From Mycoplana dimorpha (GTDB lineage Bacteria; Pseudomonadota; Alphaproteobacteria; Rhizobiales; Rhizobiaceae): DNA of 64,000 nt. Numbering within the stretch: the first letter of the stretch is position 1; each line of letters begins with the position of its first letter. The stretch spans positions 558,001-622,000 of the forward strand of contig NZ_PZZZ01000001.1 in assembly GCF_003046475.1 (NCBI RefSeq), read 5' to 3'. Both the position numbers and the translations under genes were made by a program. Positions 20,328-28,859 of the stretch are shown one piece after another. Below the pieces are notes generated by a model. The model saw nothing but the letters and a program-made list of their open reading frames with translations. It did no database searches and was not told where the DNA came from.

Positions 20328-21272
20328 TTATGCATCGGAATGACGCCAGGGCGGGACGTCGGCCATGTGGGCGAGGAAGGCGCGCTCGGCCGGGTTCAGG
20401 GCTGCGCCCGGATTGGTGATGCGATAGGTTTCGGTCTGCGGCAGGTTTTCATAGGGCGGCAATTGCCAGAGGTCGCCGGAGGTGCGGGCCGGACCGGTTA
20501 GATGCACCGGCAGCATGCCGATGCCGGCATTGGCGATGACGAGGCGCATGACCTCCTCGACGTTGAAGGCGATGGCCCGGACCTGCTGGCCGAAGGATCC
20601 GATGGCGCGAACGGCGGTGACCGGCCCCATGTGGGGGCCGCCGAGCACGTCGGAGATGAAGCTGACATAGGGCTCGCCGCGCAGTTCCTCGATGCCGATC
20701 GCAGCAGTGCCGAACAACCGGTGACCGCGACCGCAATAGAGTGCATAGGTCTCGACGCAGAACAGTTCGCGCCCGAGACCGGCCGGAATGATGCCGTCCG
20801 ATATGCCGAGCGTGGCGATGCCGCGTTCCACCGAGCGGATGACGTCCGAGGTGGTCTCGACCCGGACGCCGGCGGTGACGCGGGGATGCAGGCGGAAGAA
20901 GGCGGCGAGTGCCCGGTCCCATTCGGGATTGAGCGCATGGCTGACGGTGTGGATGGTGATGTGGCCGGAAACGTCCTCGCCGGTCGGCTCCATCGCCTCG
21001 GGCAGGCGCACCACCGCAGTGAAGATATCCCGGCAGAGCGCGTGCAGGCGCTCGCCGGATTCGGTCAGTTCGAAGCGTCGCGGCCGCCGGTCGATCAGCT
21101 TTTGGCCGACCGTCTGCTCCAGCCGCTTCAACGCCATGCTGACGGCGGGTTGCTGCAGCAGCAGCCGGTTCGCAGCCTTGGTGATGCTGCCTTCCTCGAC
21201 GACCACGACGAAGGTGCGCAGCAGGTTCCAGTCGAGATTGTGGGCGAAGCGTTCGAGACGATTGATCGGCAT
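20328..21272 (-). CDS. LysR-family transcriptional regulator
   Basis: A 314-residue LysR-type regulator. The N-terminal winged HTH covers about residues 13-75 (EEGSITKAANRLLLQQPAVS, then ALKRLEQTVGQKLIDRR). The C-terminal periplasmic-binding-protein-like effector domain begins near residue 100. LysR proteins bind T-N11-A sites as tetramers and usually control a neighbour. Both neighbours are in the same orientation: the oxidoreductase downstream and the solute-binding protein upstream. The ligand is unknown; an amino acid or amine would fit the neighbours, but this is inference. Confidence 0.9.
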   Translation of the reverse strand: MPINRLERFAHNLDWNLLRTFVVVVEEGSITKAANRLLLQQPAVSMALKRLEQTVGQKLIDRRPRRFELTESGERLHALCRDIFTAVVRLPEAMEPTGEDVSGHITIHTVSHALNPEWDRALAAFFRLHPRVTAGVRVETTSDVIRSVERGIATLGISDGIIPAGLGRELFCVETYALYCGRGHRLFGTAAIGIEELRGEPYVSFISDVLGGPHMGPVTAVRAIGSFGQQVRAIAFNVEEVMRLVIANAGIGMLPVHLTGPARTSGDLWQLPPYENLPQTETYRITNPGAALNPAERAFLAHMADVPPWRHSDA

Positions 21273-21332
21273 GGCCGGACGTTAGCGCATTGCCGCCGAA
21301 ACCGAAATCGGGCCTCACGGCTTGGCAGGGAG

Positions 21333-21378
21333 AAAAAAAAGACGAGGCCGAAGGCGCATCTTGCGCACTCCGGCCTCG
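21333..21378 (-). terminator. terminator of the solute-binding protein gene
   Basis: On the minus strand CGAGGCCG (21378-21371) pairs with CGGCCTCG (21350-21343). A smaller nested stem (TGCGC/GCGCA) sits inside, and a run of eight T follows (21340-21333). It starts 19 bases after the stop at 21397. Confidence 0.85.
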
Positions 21379-21396
21379 CACCCGATGCAGGCGATC

Positions 21397-22173
21397 CTAC
21401 TTCATCGTGTAGACGTCGATCGCGAAATACTTGTCGTTGATCTTCTGGTAGGTGCCGTCGGCGCGGATATCCTTCAGCGCCTGGTTCAGCCTTTCACGAA
21501 GGGCATTGTCCTCCTGGCGCACGGCGATGCCGACGCCGTCGCCGACGAACTTCTTGTCGGTGATCGGTTCGCCGATCAGTTCGCAGCAGGCCTTGCCGTC
21601 CTCGTTCTTCGTCACCCAGTCGAGCAGCGGGATCATGTCGCCGACCTGGACGTCGAGGCGGCCGTTGGCCATGTCGAGGTTGACCTCGTCCTGGGTCGGA
21701 TAGAGCTTGATGTCGGCGTCGGGAAAGACGGCGGTGGCGTAGTTCGCCTGGGTCGTGCCGGACTGCGCGCCGATCGTCTTGCCCTTCATGCCTTCATTGG
21801 TGAAGTCAGTGATATTCGCGCCCTTCGGGGCGGCAAGGGTCATCGCGGCCAGATAGTAGGGGTCGGTGAAGGAGACCTGTTGCTTGCGCTCCTCGGTGAT
21901 GAACATCGAAGCGATGATCATGTCGTATTTCTTCGCCTGCAGACCGGGAATGATGCCGTCCCAGTCCTGGGCGACGACCTCGCATTCGACCTTCATCTTC
22001 TCGCACAGTGCAAGGCCGATCTCGACGTCAAAGCCGCCCAGCTTGCCGGAGGCGTCCTGAAAGTTGAAGGGCGGGTAGGCACCCTCGGTGCCGATCTTCA
22101 GGGTTTCGGCGGAGGCGGATGCCGCAAGCAGGGTGCTGGCTGCAAGGATCAGCGCGGCTATGCTCTTGTTCAT
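21397..22173 (-). CDS. amino-acid ABC transporter substrate-binding protein
   Basis: A 258-residue periplasmic solute-binding protein of family 3. The signal peptide is MNKSIAALILAASTLLAASA, cut before ETLKIGTEG. The family signature GAYPPFNFQDASGKLGGFDV is complete, and the C-terminal lobe includes IAVRQEDNALRERLNQALKDI. This is the lysine/arginine/ornithine/histidine-type branch. No permease or ATPase gene is adjacent, so it must work with a transporter encoded elsewhere or be an orphan. Its closeness to hutD and hutC makes histidine or a related ligand plausible, but no HutC-type operator is visible ahead of it. It ends with its own terminator. Confidence 0.88.
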   Translation of the reverse strand: MNKSIAALILAASTLLAASASAETLKIGTEGAYPPFNFQDASGKLGGFDVEIGLALCEKMKVECEVVAQDWDGIIPGLQAKKYDMIIASMFITEERKQQVSFTDPYYLAAMTLAAPKGANITDFTNEGMKGKTIGAQSGTTQANYATAVFPDADIKLYPTQDEVNLDMANGRLDVQVGDMIPLLDWVTKNEDGKACCELIGEPITDKKFVGDGVGIAVRQEDNALRERLNQALKDIRADGTYQKINDKYFAIDVYTMK

Positions 22174-22309
22174 GTTGGTTCCCCTTGTTTTCGTTCGGTT
22201 GGTGCGGCGGAGCCTAGCGTTCGGCCGGGCATAAGCGAAATAGATAGCGGTGATGGCTGCTATTATTCGGGTTGATAATTATTCCCCGTGCTGCTGCGAT
22301 TGCTACCGG

Positions 22310-22891
22310 TCAAACCCTGGTGAAGCGAATGAGATAGGCTTCCACCGGGATATCGGTTGTCAGCAGGACGAGCTCCTCGACCAGGATGGCGTCCTGGCGG
22401 CGCAACTCGACGGCGTGATGGCCTGCATCGACGCGCAGATTGCCGAGTGACAACAGTATCGTCACGCCGCCCGGCGCATCGAGATGATGTTGGCCTTCGA
22501 GATGCCGTCTCTCCACGCGGTGCCGCCAATGTTGGCGGCGGCTCATAACGTTGAGGACGACGACCGGTCCCTCCACCAGCGATACGGTTGCGGGTGCGTC
22601 GGCAGGAAAGGCAAAGGGCTCGCTGCGTGGCGTCAGCACGACAGGTGGCTTGCCTTCCACCGCGATATTGAGGCCGTTCCCCTCGATGACCGATATCGTC
22701 CGGTCCGTTCCCGGGAGCACGGAAAGCGCACCGGCGCTCGCGACGCTCGTCAGGCACACCTTCCATTCGAATTCGGAGGCATTGCTATCGGGCGGATCGA
22801 CTGCGACTGCCGTCGTTTCGCCGCCGCCTTCCATCGAAGGAGTGCGCCTGCGATCGCTTGCCGGCAGGATCTTCGGTACGGTCTCGGGCAT
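22310..22891 (-). CDS. hutD: HutD/Ves-family protein
   Basis: A 193-residue protein of the HutD/Ves family, cupin-fold proteins linked to histidine utilisation. The recognisable core is residues about 35-110: WKVCLTSVASAGALSVLPGT, DRTISVIEGNGLNI, PFAFPADAPATVSL and LNVMSRR. Its biochemical role is not established; it is thought to limit or tune histidine catabolism. The start has GGGGAGGA upstream. It is divergent from hutC, with two HutC-like operator sequences in the shared 155-base region, which supports the assignment. The catabolic hutHUIG genes are not in this window. Confidence 0.82.
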   Translation of the reverse strand: MPETVPKILPASDRRRTPSMEGGGETTAVAVDPPDSNASEFEWKVCLTSVASAGALSVLPGTDRTISVIEGNGLNIAVEGKPPVVLTPRSEPFAFPADAPATVSLVEGPVVVLNVMSRRQHWRHRVERRHLEGQHHLDAPGGVTILLSLGNLRVDAGHHAVELRRQDAILVEELVLLTTDIPVEAYLIRFTRV

Positions 22892-22960
22892 GGCATTCCT
22901 CCCCGCTGACGTCGTCGGCGCCGCCGAACAGCGCGGAACGCCTCTTCGGTACCGCCTTCA

Positions 22961-22968
22961 GTATACAC
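22961..22968. promoter_or_regulatory. candidate HutC operator 1
   Basis: GTATACAC fits GTNTANAC, the core recognised by HutC-subfamily GntR regulators. It lies between the divergent hutD and hutC, 69 bases from the hutD start. Confidence 0.5.
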
Positions 22969-23029
22969 GAGGCTTAAACGCGGGAGCGGCCGATGTGCCT
23001 TCCCCTGGCTCTTCCCTTTGGTCCGACCA

Positions 23030-23041
23030 ATGTCTATACAT
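23030..23041. promoter_or_regulatory. candidate HutC operator 2
   Basis: ATGTCTATACAT is an inverted repeat containing GTCTATAC, a full match to the HutC-type core GTNTANAC. It lies just ahead of the first possible hutC start, so bound HutC would block its own transcription. Confidence 0.65.
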
Positions 23042-23046
23042 AGAAA

Positions 23047-23814
23047 ATGAGAACGGAACAGGGCATGCTCGGGATGATCGATCCAGCCACCGCGGTGAAG
23101 GAGCTGCCGTTGCACCGGCGCATCCTTGATGACGTCGAGGGGCGCATCCTGTCGGGCGAATGGCCGCCGGGCCACCGCATTCCCTTCGAGCACGAGCTCA
23201 CCGAGCAGTACGGCTGCTCGCGCATGACCGTGAACAAGGCGCTGACGGAACTCGTCAAGCGGGGGCTGATCGAGCGCCGGCGCAGATCGGGCACCTTCGT
23301 CATCCAGCCGCAGGCGCAATCGGCGGTGCTGGAGATCCATGACATGGAGGCCGAGGTGCGCTCGCTCGGCTTGCCATACCGCTACGAAAGGCTGGCGCGC
23401 ACGAAACGAGCACCCCGGGCCGTCGACCGGAGACTGCTGGACCTTTCGGCCGGCGGCAAACTTATCGACGTGGTTGCCGTGCACTATGCGGGGGCGCGCC
23501 CGTTCTGCCTCGAGGAGCGCATGATCAACTTGGCGGCGGTGCCGGAGGCCGATGAGCAGGCCTTCGATACCGAGCCGCCCAGCCAATGGCTGATCCGGCA
23601 GGTGCCGTGGAGCGCCGCCGAGCACCGCATCCGCGCGGTCGGCGCTGATGCGCGCGTCGCCGAGTTGCTGCACATTGCTCCGGGAGCCGCCTGTCTGGTC
23701 GTCGAGCGCCGCACCTGGAGCGGCGGGGTCTACATCACCCATGCTCGACTGACCTATCCTGGCGAGAGCCACGAGCTCGTCGCCGAATTCGCCGCGGCCC
23801 ACCCGAAGGGCTGA
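23047..23814 (+). CDS. hutC: histidine utilisation repressor HutC (GntR family)
   Basis: A 255-residue GntR regulator. The winged HTH covers about residues 20-90: HRRILDDVEGRILSGEWPPG, CSRMTVNKALTELVKRGLIE and RRRSGTFVIQ. A UTRA/chorismate-lyase-like effector domain follows and ends with WSGGVYITHARLTYPG. HutC represses hut genes until urocanate binds. The ATG at 23047 is only six bases past the operator and has no clear ribosome site. The ATG at 23065 (MLGMIDPA), preceded by ACGGAACAGGG, may be the true start. The hutD neighbour and operators support the name. Confidence 0.88.
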   Translation: MRTEQGMLGMIDPATAVKELPLHRRILDDVEGRILSGEWPPGHRIPFEHELTEQYGCSRMTVNKALTELVKRGLIERRRRSGTFVIQPQAQSAVLEIHDMEAEVRSLGLPYRYERLARTKRAPRAVDRRLLDLSAGGKLIDVVAVHYAGARPFCLEERMINLAAVPEADEQAFDTEPPSQWLIRQVPWSAAEHRIRAVGADARVAELLHIAPGAACLVVERRTWSGGVYITHARLTYPGESHELVAEFAAAHPKG

Positions 23815-23851
23815 GAAAGCAGCCCGGCTTCTGGCGGATCCCGCTGCTCCG

Positions 23852-25138
23852 CTATCGCCGGTCCTTGCCGAAGGTGTATCCCGTTTCGACGCTCTTCTTG
23901 CCGAACTTGTCGCGCACCGCGTTCATCGCCGCTTCCGCGGCGGCGCGGCGGCCGGCCAGCGGGTCGACAAGGTCGGGGGGATCGGCGCGCTGCGGGTCGC
24001 AGAGGTCGGTGACGCCGATGCCGATCAGGCGGAACTTCGTGCCGTCGGCCTCCTTCCTCAACAGCTCGATGCCGGTGCGAAAGATCCGGTCGGCGAGCAT
24101 CGTCGGGTCCTCAAGCTTGCGGTTGCGCGTGCGGCTTTTGAAGTCGGCGGTCTTCAGCTTCAGCACGACCGTCCGGCCGGCGATGTCGGCCTTGCGCAGG
24201 CGCGCCGCCACCTGCTCGCTGAGCCCGCGCAGGTAAGCGACAAGGTCGTCGTAGGCGGCGATGTCGTCGAAGAAGGTGGTTTCCGACGAGACGCTCTTGG
24301 CGGCGTCGTTCAGGTGCACCTCGCGGTCGTCCTGTCCGCGGGAGAGCCTGTAGAGACGCTTGCCCATGATGCCGTAGCGCCGCATCAGGTCTGCCTCGTC
24401 CATGGTCTGCAACTGGCCGATCTCGCGGATGCCGTCGCGCTCCAGCGTCTCGGCGAAGGCCTTGCCGACACCCCAGATGAGCCGCACCGATTTCAAACGC
24501 AGGAACTCGACCGCCTCTGCCTGGCCGATGACCGAGAAGCCGCGGGGTTTCTGCAGGTCGGAAGCGACCTTGGCGAGGAACTTGCAATAGGACAGCCCGA
24601 CCGAGATCGTGATGCCGATCTCATTCTCCACCCGCCGGGCGAAGCGGGCGAGCACCCGGGCCGGCGGATCGCCGTGCAGCCGTTCGGTGCCCTTGAGCTC
24701 CAGGAAGGCCTCGTCGATCGACAGCGGCTGGACGAGCGGCGTCAGTTCCTGCATCAGCGTCCGAATCTCACGGCCGACGCGGACATATTTTTCCATGTCC
24801 GGTTTGATAACCACGGCTTGCGGGCAGGCTTCGAGCGCCTTGAACATCGGCATGGCCGAGCGCACGCCATGAATGCGGGCGACGTAGCAGGCGGTGGAGA
24901 CGACCCCGCGCTTTCCGCCGCCGATGATCACCGGCTTGTCGGCCAGATCAGGATTGTCGCGCTTTTCCACCGACGCATAGAAGGCATCGCAATCGATGTG
25001 GGCCAGCGTCAGGCGGTAGAGTTCGTCATGATAAAGCAGCCGAGGGCTTCCGCACAGGCGGCATCGCCGTTGCGCGGGCGGCTGCCCGGTAAGGCAGTCG
25101 CGGCAGAACCCCGGGTGACGTGTTTCATCCAGCTGCAT
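23852..25138 (-). CDS. dinB: DNA polymerase IV with N-terminal zinc-ribbon-like module
   Basis: A 428-residue Y-family polymerase for translesion synthesis. Catalytic acidic residues sit in [15 protein letters not shown] and [11 protein letters not shown]; the thumb/HhH region ([20 protein letters not shown]) and little finger follow. Before the polymerase core lie about 45 extra residues with two CxxC pairs (FCRDC and RCRLCGS), a probable zinc-binding module that E. coli DinB lacks but rhizobial DinB proteins often carry. A perfect LexA box sits five bases upstream of the ATG, so SOS induction is expected. No ribosome site is visible. The stop precedes a short gap to the convergent hutC. Confidence 0.94.
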   Translation of the reverse strand: MQLDETRHPGFCRDCLTGQPPAQRRCRLCGSPRLLYHDELYRLTLAHIDCDAFYASVEKRDNPDLADKPVIIGGGKRGVVSTACYVARIHGVRSAMPMFKALEACPQAVVIKPDMEKYVRVGREIRTLMQELTPLVQPLSIDEAFLELKGTERLHGDPPARVLARFARRVENEIGITISVGLSYCKFLAKVASDLQKPRGFSVIGQAEAVEFLRLKSVRLIWGVGKAFAETLERDGIREIGQLQTMDEADLMRRYGIMGKRLYRLSRGQDDREVHLNDAAKSVSSETTFFDDIAAYDDLVAYLRGLSEQVAARLRKADIAGRTVVLKLKTADFKSRTRNRKLEDPTMLADRIFRTGIELLRKEADGTKFRLIGIGVTDLCDPQRADPPDLVDPLAGRRAAAEAAMNAVRDKFGKKSVETGYTFGKDRR

Positions 25139-25143
25139 CGTGA

Positions 25144-25158
25144 GAACAAATGTTGAAC
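25144..25158 (-). promoter_or_regulatory. LexA (SOS) box of dinB
   Basis: Read on the minus strand the sequence is GTTCAACATTTGTTC, an exact GTTC-N7-GTTC alphaproteobacterial LexA site. It ends five bases before the dinB start codon, so LexA would cover the start of the transcript. Confidence 0.85.
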
Positions 25159-25268
25159 GTCGGGACGTTAGCTTCTAAGCTGGCGAGTCTCAAGTCCCCA
25201 GCAGCCGGGAAGGCATGGACGTGGCTCCTGAACTGCAGTTATTCACGCAAGCCGGATCCGGGCCGGCT

Positions 25269-25928
25269 TCACGGCCGCGCCGGCTGCGCAAAGTGCGCAC
25301 GGATGATGCGTTCCGCCTCGCGCCAGTCGCTGGCACAATGAATGCTGTCGCCGGCCTCTGGCGCCATGGCGCGGAAGACCTGGTTCGCCATCAGGTGGAC
25401 GAGCAGGGCTTCCGGAGCGCTCGCCTGCACGGAGCGGTGATTGCCGTGGATGTCGTCGACGAAAGCCAGTGGCAGCGGGCGGGAACGGTGCAGGGCGCTT
25501 ACCACCGGTCCCTTCGGTTCCTCCGTCGCGAGCATCGGAAAGGGCAGTCCCAGACGGTCGAGCAGCCGCCGACGGGCTTCTGCATGGCGGGGTGGCATGG
25601 CAGTGAGGAAGACGACGTCGGCGTCGCGGCCGAGTGCCGCAAGCGTTTCGACGGCGAGGGCGGCCGGCGTTTGCCATGCCTCCTGTGCGGCGAAGAAATC
25701 CTCCTGCAACGCATCGACAACGGCATCGAGGACCGCCTGGCCCGAAGCGGTCTCGACGATGTTGCCATGCAGCCGGAACGACCGCGGCAGCAGGTCATGG
25801 CCGCGCGAGCGCAGATAGGCGGTGAACGGCGAGAGATATTCCAGCACCACCTCGTCGATGTCGCAGACGACGAGGCCGCGGTCCTTGAGCTGGACGTGGT
25901 CCAGCGGGATGACCACCGGCCTGGACAT
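25269..25928 (-). CDS. HAD-superfamily hydrolase-like protein
   Basis: A 219-residue protein with HAD-like features: [12 protein letters not shown] as motif I (DxD type), [13 protein letters not shown] as motif II region and [12 protein letters not shown] as motif IV (DD). HAD enzymes are usually phosphatases; the substrate is unknown. The ATG at 25928 overlaps the stop of the DUF3572 gene (TGATG), so the two are translationally coupled. A GTG one codon upstream could also serve. Beyond HAD-like I cannot assign a subfamily. Confidence 0.72.
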   Translation of the reverse strand: MSRPVVIPLDHVQLKDRGLVVCDIDEVVLEYLSPFTAYLRSRGHDLLPRSFRLHGNIVETASGQAVLDAVVDALQEDFFAAQEAWQTPAALAVETLAALGRDADVVFLTAMPPRHAEARRRLLDRLGLPFPMLATEEPKGPVVSALHRSRPLPLAFVDDIHGNHRSVQASAPEALLVHLMANQVFRAMAPEAGDSIHCASDWREAERIIRAHFAQPARP

Positions 25929-26221
25929 CACCAGCCGCCCTGCGCGGCGCCGGCGAAGCTCGCATGGGCGCGCACCACCTGCTCCGGCTTCGTGCCGGTC
26001 GCCTCGCAGAAGGCCATCAATGTCGGTTCGTGGCCCATCAGGAACTCGACGAGAGCGGCGAGAAAGCCACGGTTGCCGGCCGCGGCCCGCAGGTCCGACG
26101 GGTCGACGCCAGTCAGCGCCAAAAAACGGGACAGAAGCTCGGGTTCGCTCGCCAGCCAGGACAGTATGGCGATCGACAAGACTTCAGCGTCCTGGCCGGT
26201 TGTATCTTTTTGGCTTTGCAT
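25928..26221 (-). CDS. DUF3572-family protein
   Basis: A 97-residue, mostly helical protein of the DUF3572 family, found in alphaproteobacteria and of unknown function. Typical segments are [40 protein letters not shown] and [14 protein letters not shown]. It is divergent from divK (141 bases between starts), the usual arrangement in rhizobia, and its stop overlaps the start of the HAD-like gene. No signal peptide or membrane segment. Confidence 0.82.
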   Translation of the reverse strand: MQSQKDTTGQDAEVLSIAILSWLASEPELLSRFLALTGVDPSDLRAAAGNRGFLAALVEFLMGHEPTLMAFCEATGTKPEQVVRAHASFAGAAQGGW

Positions 26222-26362
26222 GGCAATTTCTCGGATAAGTTACCTTTTAGTCAACCAAATGCCGGTAGTCTGGCAAGGATCGCGCTGGGTGAATTCGGCC
26301 TTGCGGCAACTTATATCCCTGGTGGGCAGTTGCAAAGCCGGAGTGAGGGGCAAGGACGTGTA

Positions 26363-26734
26363 ATGCCGAAACAGGTGATGATAGTCGAGGATAACGAGCT
26401 CAACATGAAGCTCTTCCGGGACCTCATCGAGGCCTCCGGCTACACCACGATCCAGACCCGCAACGGCATGGAAGCCCTCGACCTCGCCCGCCGTTATCGT
26501 CCCGACCTCATCCTGATGGACATCCAGTTGCCCGAGGTTTCCGGCCTTGAAGTGACCAAGTGGCTCAAGGAAGACGACGAACTGCATGTCATTCCGGTCA
26601 TCGCCGTCACCGCGTTCGCGATGAAGGGCGACGAGGAGCGGATTCGCCAGGGCGGCTGCGAGGCCTATGTATCCAAGCCGATCTCGGTGCCGAAGTTCAT
26701 CGAGACCATCAAGACCTATCTGGGCGACGCGTAA
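26363..26734 (+). CDS. divK: single-domain response regulator DivK
   Basis: A 123-residue stand-alone receiver domain. The phosphoacceptor is Asp53 in [14 protein letters not shown]; the acidic pair is ED at residues 9-10 and the conserved Lys is in YVSKPISV. DivK is part of the DivJ-PleC-DivK-DivL network that controls CtrA activity and polarity in alphaproteobacteria. I chose the ATG at 26363 ([12 protein letters not shown]), preceded by GGGGCAAGGA. pleD follows 15 bases later, so they form an operon, as in Caulobacter and rhizobia. Confidence 0.95.
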   Translation: MPKQVMIVEDNELNMKLFRDLIEASGYTTIQTRNGMEALDLARRYRPDLILMDIQLPEVSGLEVTKWLKEDDELHVIPVIAVTAFAMKGDEERIRQGGCEAYVSKPISVPKFIETIKTYLGDA

Positions 26735-26749
26735 GGCGGGGCGGGGCGG

Positions 26750-28108
26750 ATGACAGCGCGCATTCTCGTCGTCGACGACATTCCCGCAAACGTCAAGCTG
26801 CTGCAGGCGCGGCTGCTCGCCGAGTATTTCGACGTGCTGACGGCCGACAACGGCCATGATGCGCTGGCGATATGCGAACGCACCCAGGTCGACCTGATCC
26901 TGCTCGACGTGATGATGCCCGGCATCGATGGTTTCGAGGTCTGCGAGCGGCTGAAGGAAAATCCGCGCACCGCGCATATCCCCGTCGTGATGGTCACCGC
27001 TCTCGACCAGCCGTCCGACCGGGTGAGGGGGCTGAAGGCCGGTGCCGACGACTTCCTGACCAAGCCGGTGAACGACGTCCAATTGATGTCGCGCGTCAAG
27101 AGCCTGGTCCGGCTGAAGACCCTGAGCGACGAGTTGAGGATGCGCGCGGCTACGGCCCAGGCGCTCGGCATGGAGGGGTTGGGAGCGGCGCTCGGCGACG
27201 ATCCCGGCGCCGTTCTTCTCGTCGACGGGCGCGGCAGTTCGCAGGAGCGGATCGCGCGCTCACTTGCCCCCATCGCCGACGTCACCTGCATGTCGGATCC
27301 GCAGGCGGCGCTCTTCGAAGCAGCCGAGAAGCCGTTCGACCTCGTCATCGTCAACGCCAATTTCAGCGACTACGATCCCCTCCGCCTGTGCTCGCAGCTG
27401 CGCTCGCTGGAGCGAACCCGCTACCTCCCGATCCTGCTGATCGCCGAGCAGGGCCATGACGATCTGGTGGTACGGGCGCTCGACCTCGGCGTCACCGACT
27501 ACCTGATGCGACCGATCGAGCCGAACGAGCTTCTGGCGCGCAGCCTGACCCAGATCCGCCGCAAGCGTTACAACGACCGCCTGCGCGCCAGCGTCACCCA
27601 GTCGATGGAACTGGCGGTGACCGACGGCCTCACCGGCCTCCACAATCGCCGCTACCTCGACGGACACCTGAAGCTTCTGATCGATCGTTCCAACGCAAGG
27701 GGGCGGGAGATGTCGGTCTGCATCACCGATATCGACCGTTTCAAGCAGATCAACGACACCCATGGCCACGACGCCGGCGATGCGGTGCTGCGGGAGTTTG
27801 CAAACCGGCTCCGCACGGCCGTGCGCGGCGCCGATCTCGCTTGCCGGTATGGCGGCGAGGAATTCGTACTCGTCATGCCGGACACGTCGGCGCAGACGGC
27901 GGCAACCGTCGCCGAGCGGCTGCGCATGACAATAGAGCAGGAGCCATTCCAGGTCGGGCCCGGCGCGACGTTGCGGGTGACTGCCTCGCTGGGCATTGCC
28001 TCGCTGCTGCCGGGCGATGGCCCCGAGGCGCTGATGAAGCGGGCCGACGCCGCTCTCTACGAGGCCAAGCGAACGGGGCGCAATCGCGTGGTCGCCGCGG
28101 CTGCATGA
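26750..28108 (+). CDS. pleD: response regulator/diguanylate cyclase PleD
   Basis: A 452-residue protein with two receiver domains (about residues 1-120 and 150-285) and a C-terminal GGDEF domain. Phosphoacceptor Asp53 lies in LILLDVMMPG. The second receiver has the divergent, probably non-phosphorylated pattern expected for PleD. The active loop reads YGGEEF, and five residues earlier RGAD forms the RxxD inhibitory site for product feedback. It makes cyclic di-GMP when phosphorylated and links cell-cycle progression to motility and surface change. Co-transcribed with divK. Confidence 0.95.
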   Translation: MTARILVVDDIPANVKLLQARLLAEYFDVLTADNGHDALAICERTQVDLILLDVMMPGIDGFEVCERLKENPRTAHIPVVMVTALDQPSDRVRGLKAGADDFLTKPVNDVQLMSRVKSLVRLKTLSDELRMRAATAQALGMEGLGAALGDDPGAVLLVDGRGSSQERIARSLAPIADVTCMSDPQAALFEAAEKPFDLVIVNANFSDYDPLRLCSQLRSLERTRYLPILLIAEQGHDDLVVRALDLGVTDYLMRPIEPNELLARSLTQIRRKRYNDRLRASVTQSMELAVTDGLTGLHNRRYLDGHLKLLIDRSNARGREMSVCITDIDRFKQINDTHGHDAGDAVLREFANRLRTAVRGADLACRYGGEEFVLVMPDTSAQTAATVAERLRMTIEQEPFQVGPGATLRVTASLGIASLLPGDGPEALMKRADAALYEAKRTGRNRVVAAAA

Positions 28109-28579
28109 GCCCTTGCGGCGATCAGGGCGAGATGCTGCGCGCGATTTGAACCGTGTCGATTATGCCACAGGCGCCGCCCGACATGAGTTATCCACAGCTT
28201 TCTGACGGCGTTCGTCCCGGAAACTGGTCGCGCCTCAATCACCCGAACTGATTGCGGTGGTGCAACCCGACCGATCACTCGACCAATAAAACCGGCAAAT
28301 CCTCGCATTTTCCTTATTTATATTACAAATCAGCTTTGCTAATGTATTCAACGTGTTCTGTAGGCAAGGCGGGTGGGGTGCCTTGCGCTAGGGCGTTTCT
28401 TATAGGCGGGATGCGTCCGGGGGACACTGATTTCGCCTGAAAATTGGTTGTAGAACATAACGTTTTCTTCGCCTGGATCCCAGCGGTGCAGACAAACGGA
28501 TTAACCATCGGCGCCGTCAGCATGTCGGTGGCGCGCAACATTTCATTGATTTTTTTTCAATTCCGCGCGATCCTTTTCC

Positions 28580-28756
28580 CTAAGGACAGGCTGTAAAGCA
28601 ACACGCCTGTTTCGTTACCCCATGATGCTAGGTCCGCCGCATCTCCTGGGTCGTGGGGTCGGCCGGCTGGTGACGACATAAGCGGAATCCTCGTGCCGTG
28701 GTCTTCCCCAGCCGGCCCCCAGTCAAGCGCCGCTTCCGACGGGAGGCGGCGTTTTT
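28580..28756 (+). ncRNA. candidate structured small RNA
   Basis: About 175 bases that look like a transcribed, structured RNA: a 5' hairpin (ACAGGC 28586-28591 with GCCTGT 28605-28610), a long central hairpin (GGCCGGCTGG 28661-28670 with CCAGCCGGCC 28708-28717) and a rho-independent terminator. The upstream gene pleD ends more than 450 bases earlier on this strand, so the terminator implies a separate transcript. I do not recognise it as SRP RNA, tmRNA, RNase P or 6S RNA. The 5' end is approximate. Confidence 0.4.
28728..28756 (+). terminator. rho-independent terminator (end of candidate sRNA)
   Basis: CGCCGCTTCC (28728-28737) pairs with GGAGGCGGCG (28742-28751), one G-T wobble, loop GACG, followed by five T. 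It points rightward, where the next gene (rpmG) is on the other strand. Confidence 0.85.
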
Positions 28757-28806
28757 CGTTTTGCGCCAGATCATGCATGCGCGATTCGGCAGGAATGAGC
28801 GCAAAG

Positions 28807-28837
28807 AAAAAGGGCGCGCCGCTTTCGCAGCACGCCC
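28807..28837 (-). terminator. rho-independent terminator of rpmG
   Basis: On the minus strand GGGCGTGCTGC (28837-28827) pairs with GCGGCGCGCCC (28822-28812), two G-U pairs, GAAA loop, followed by five T. It begins 22 bases after the rpmG stop. Confidence 0.9.
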
Positions 28838-28859
28838 CCGATCTGCCGAAGCGACCAGA

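Larger units (their letters stand above)
28109..28859. other. 751-base gene-free region between pleD and rpmG
   Basis: No protein gene is convincing here. The first part (28240-28345) is unusually AT-rich for this genome (TTTCCTTATTTATATTACAA) and could hold promoters. The last 180 bases form the candidate structured RNA with its own terminator, listed separately. A TTAACCAT octamer at 28501-28508 resembles a CtrA half-site but stands alone. Confidence 0.5.

Noticed and set aside
28501-28508. TTAACCAT as a CtrA site (also at 63044-63051)
   Set aside because: Single half-sites; without a second half at the right spacing they are expected by chance.
28580-28756. Naming the candidate RNA as SRP, 6S or tmRNA
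   Set aside because: None of the conserved blocks of those RNAs is visible, so the identity is left open.
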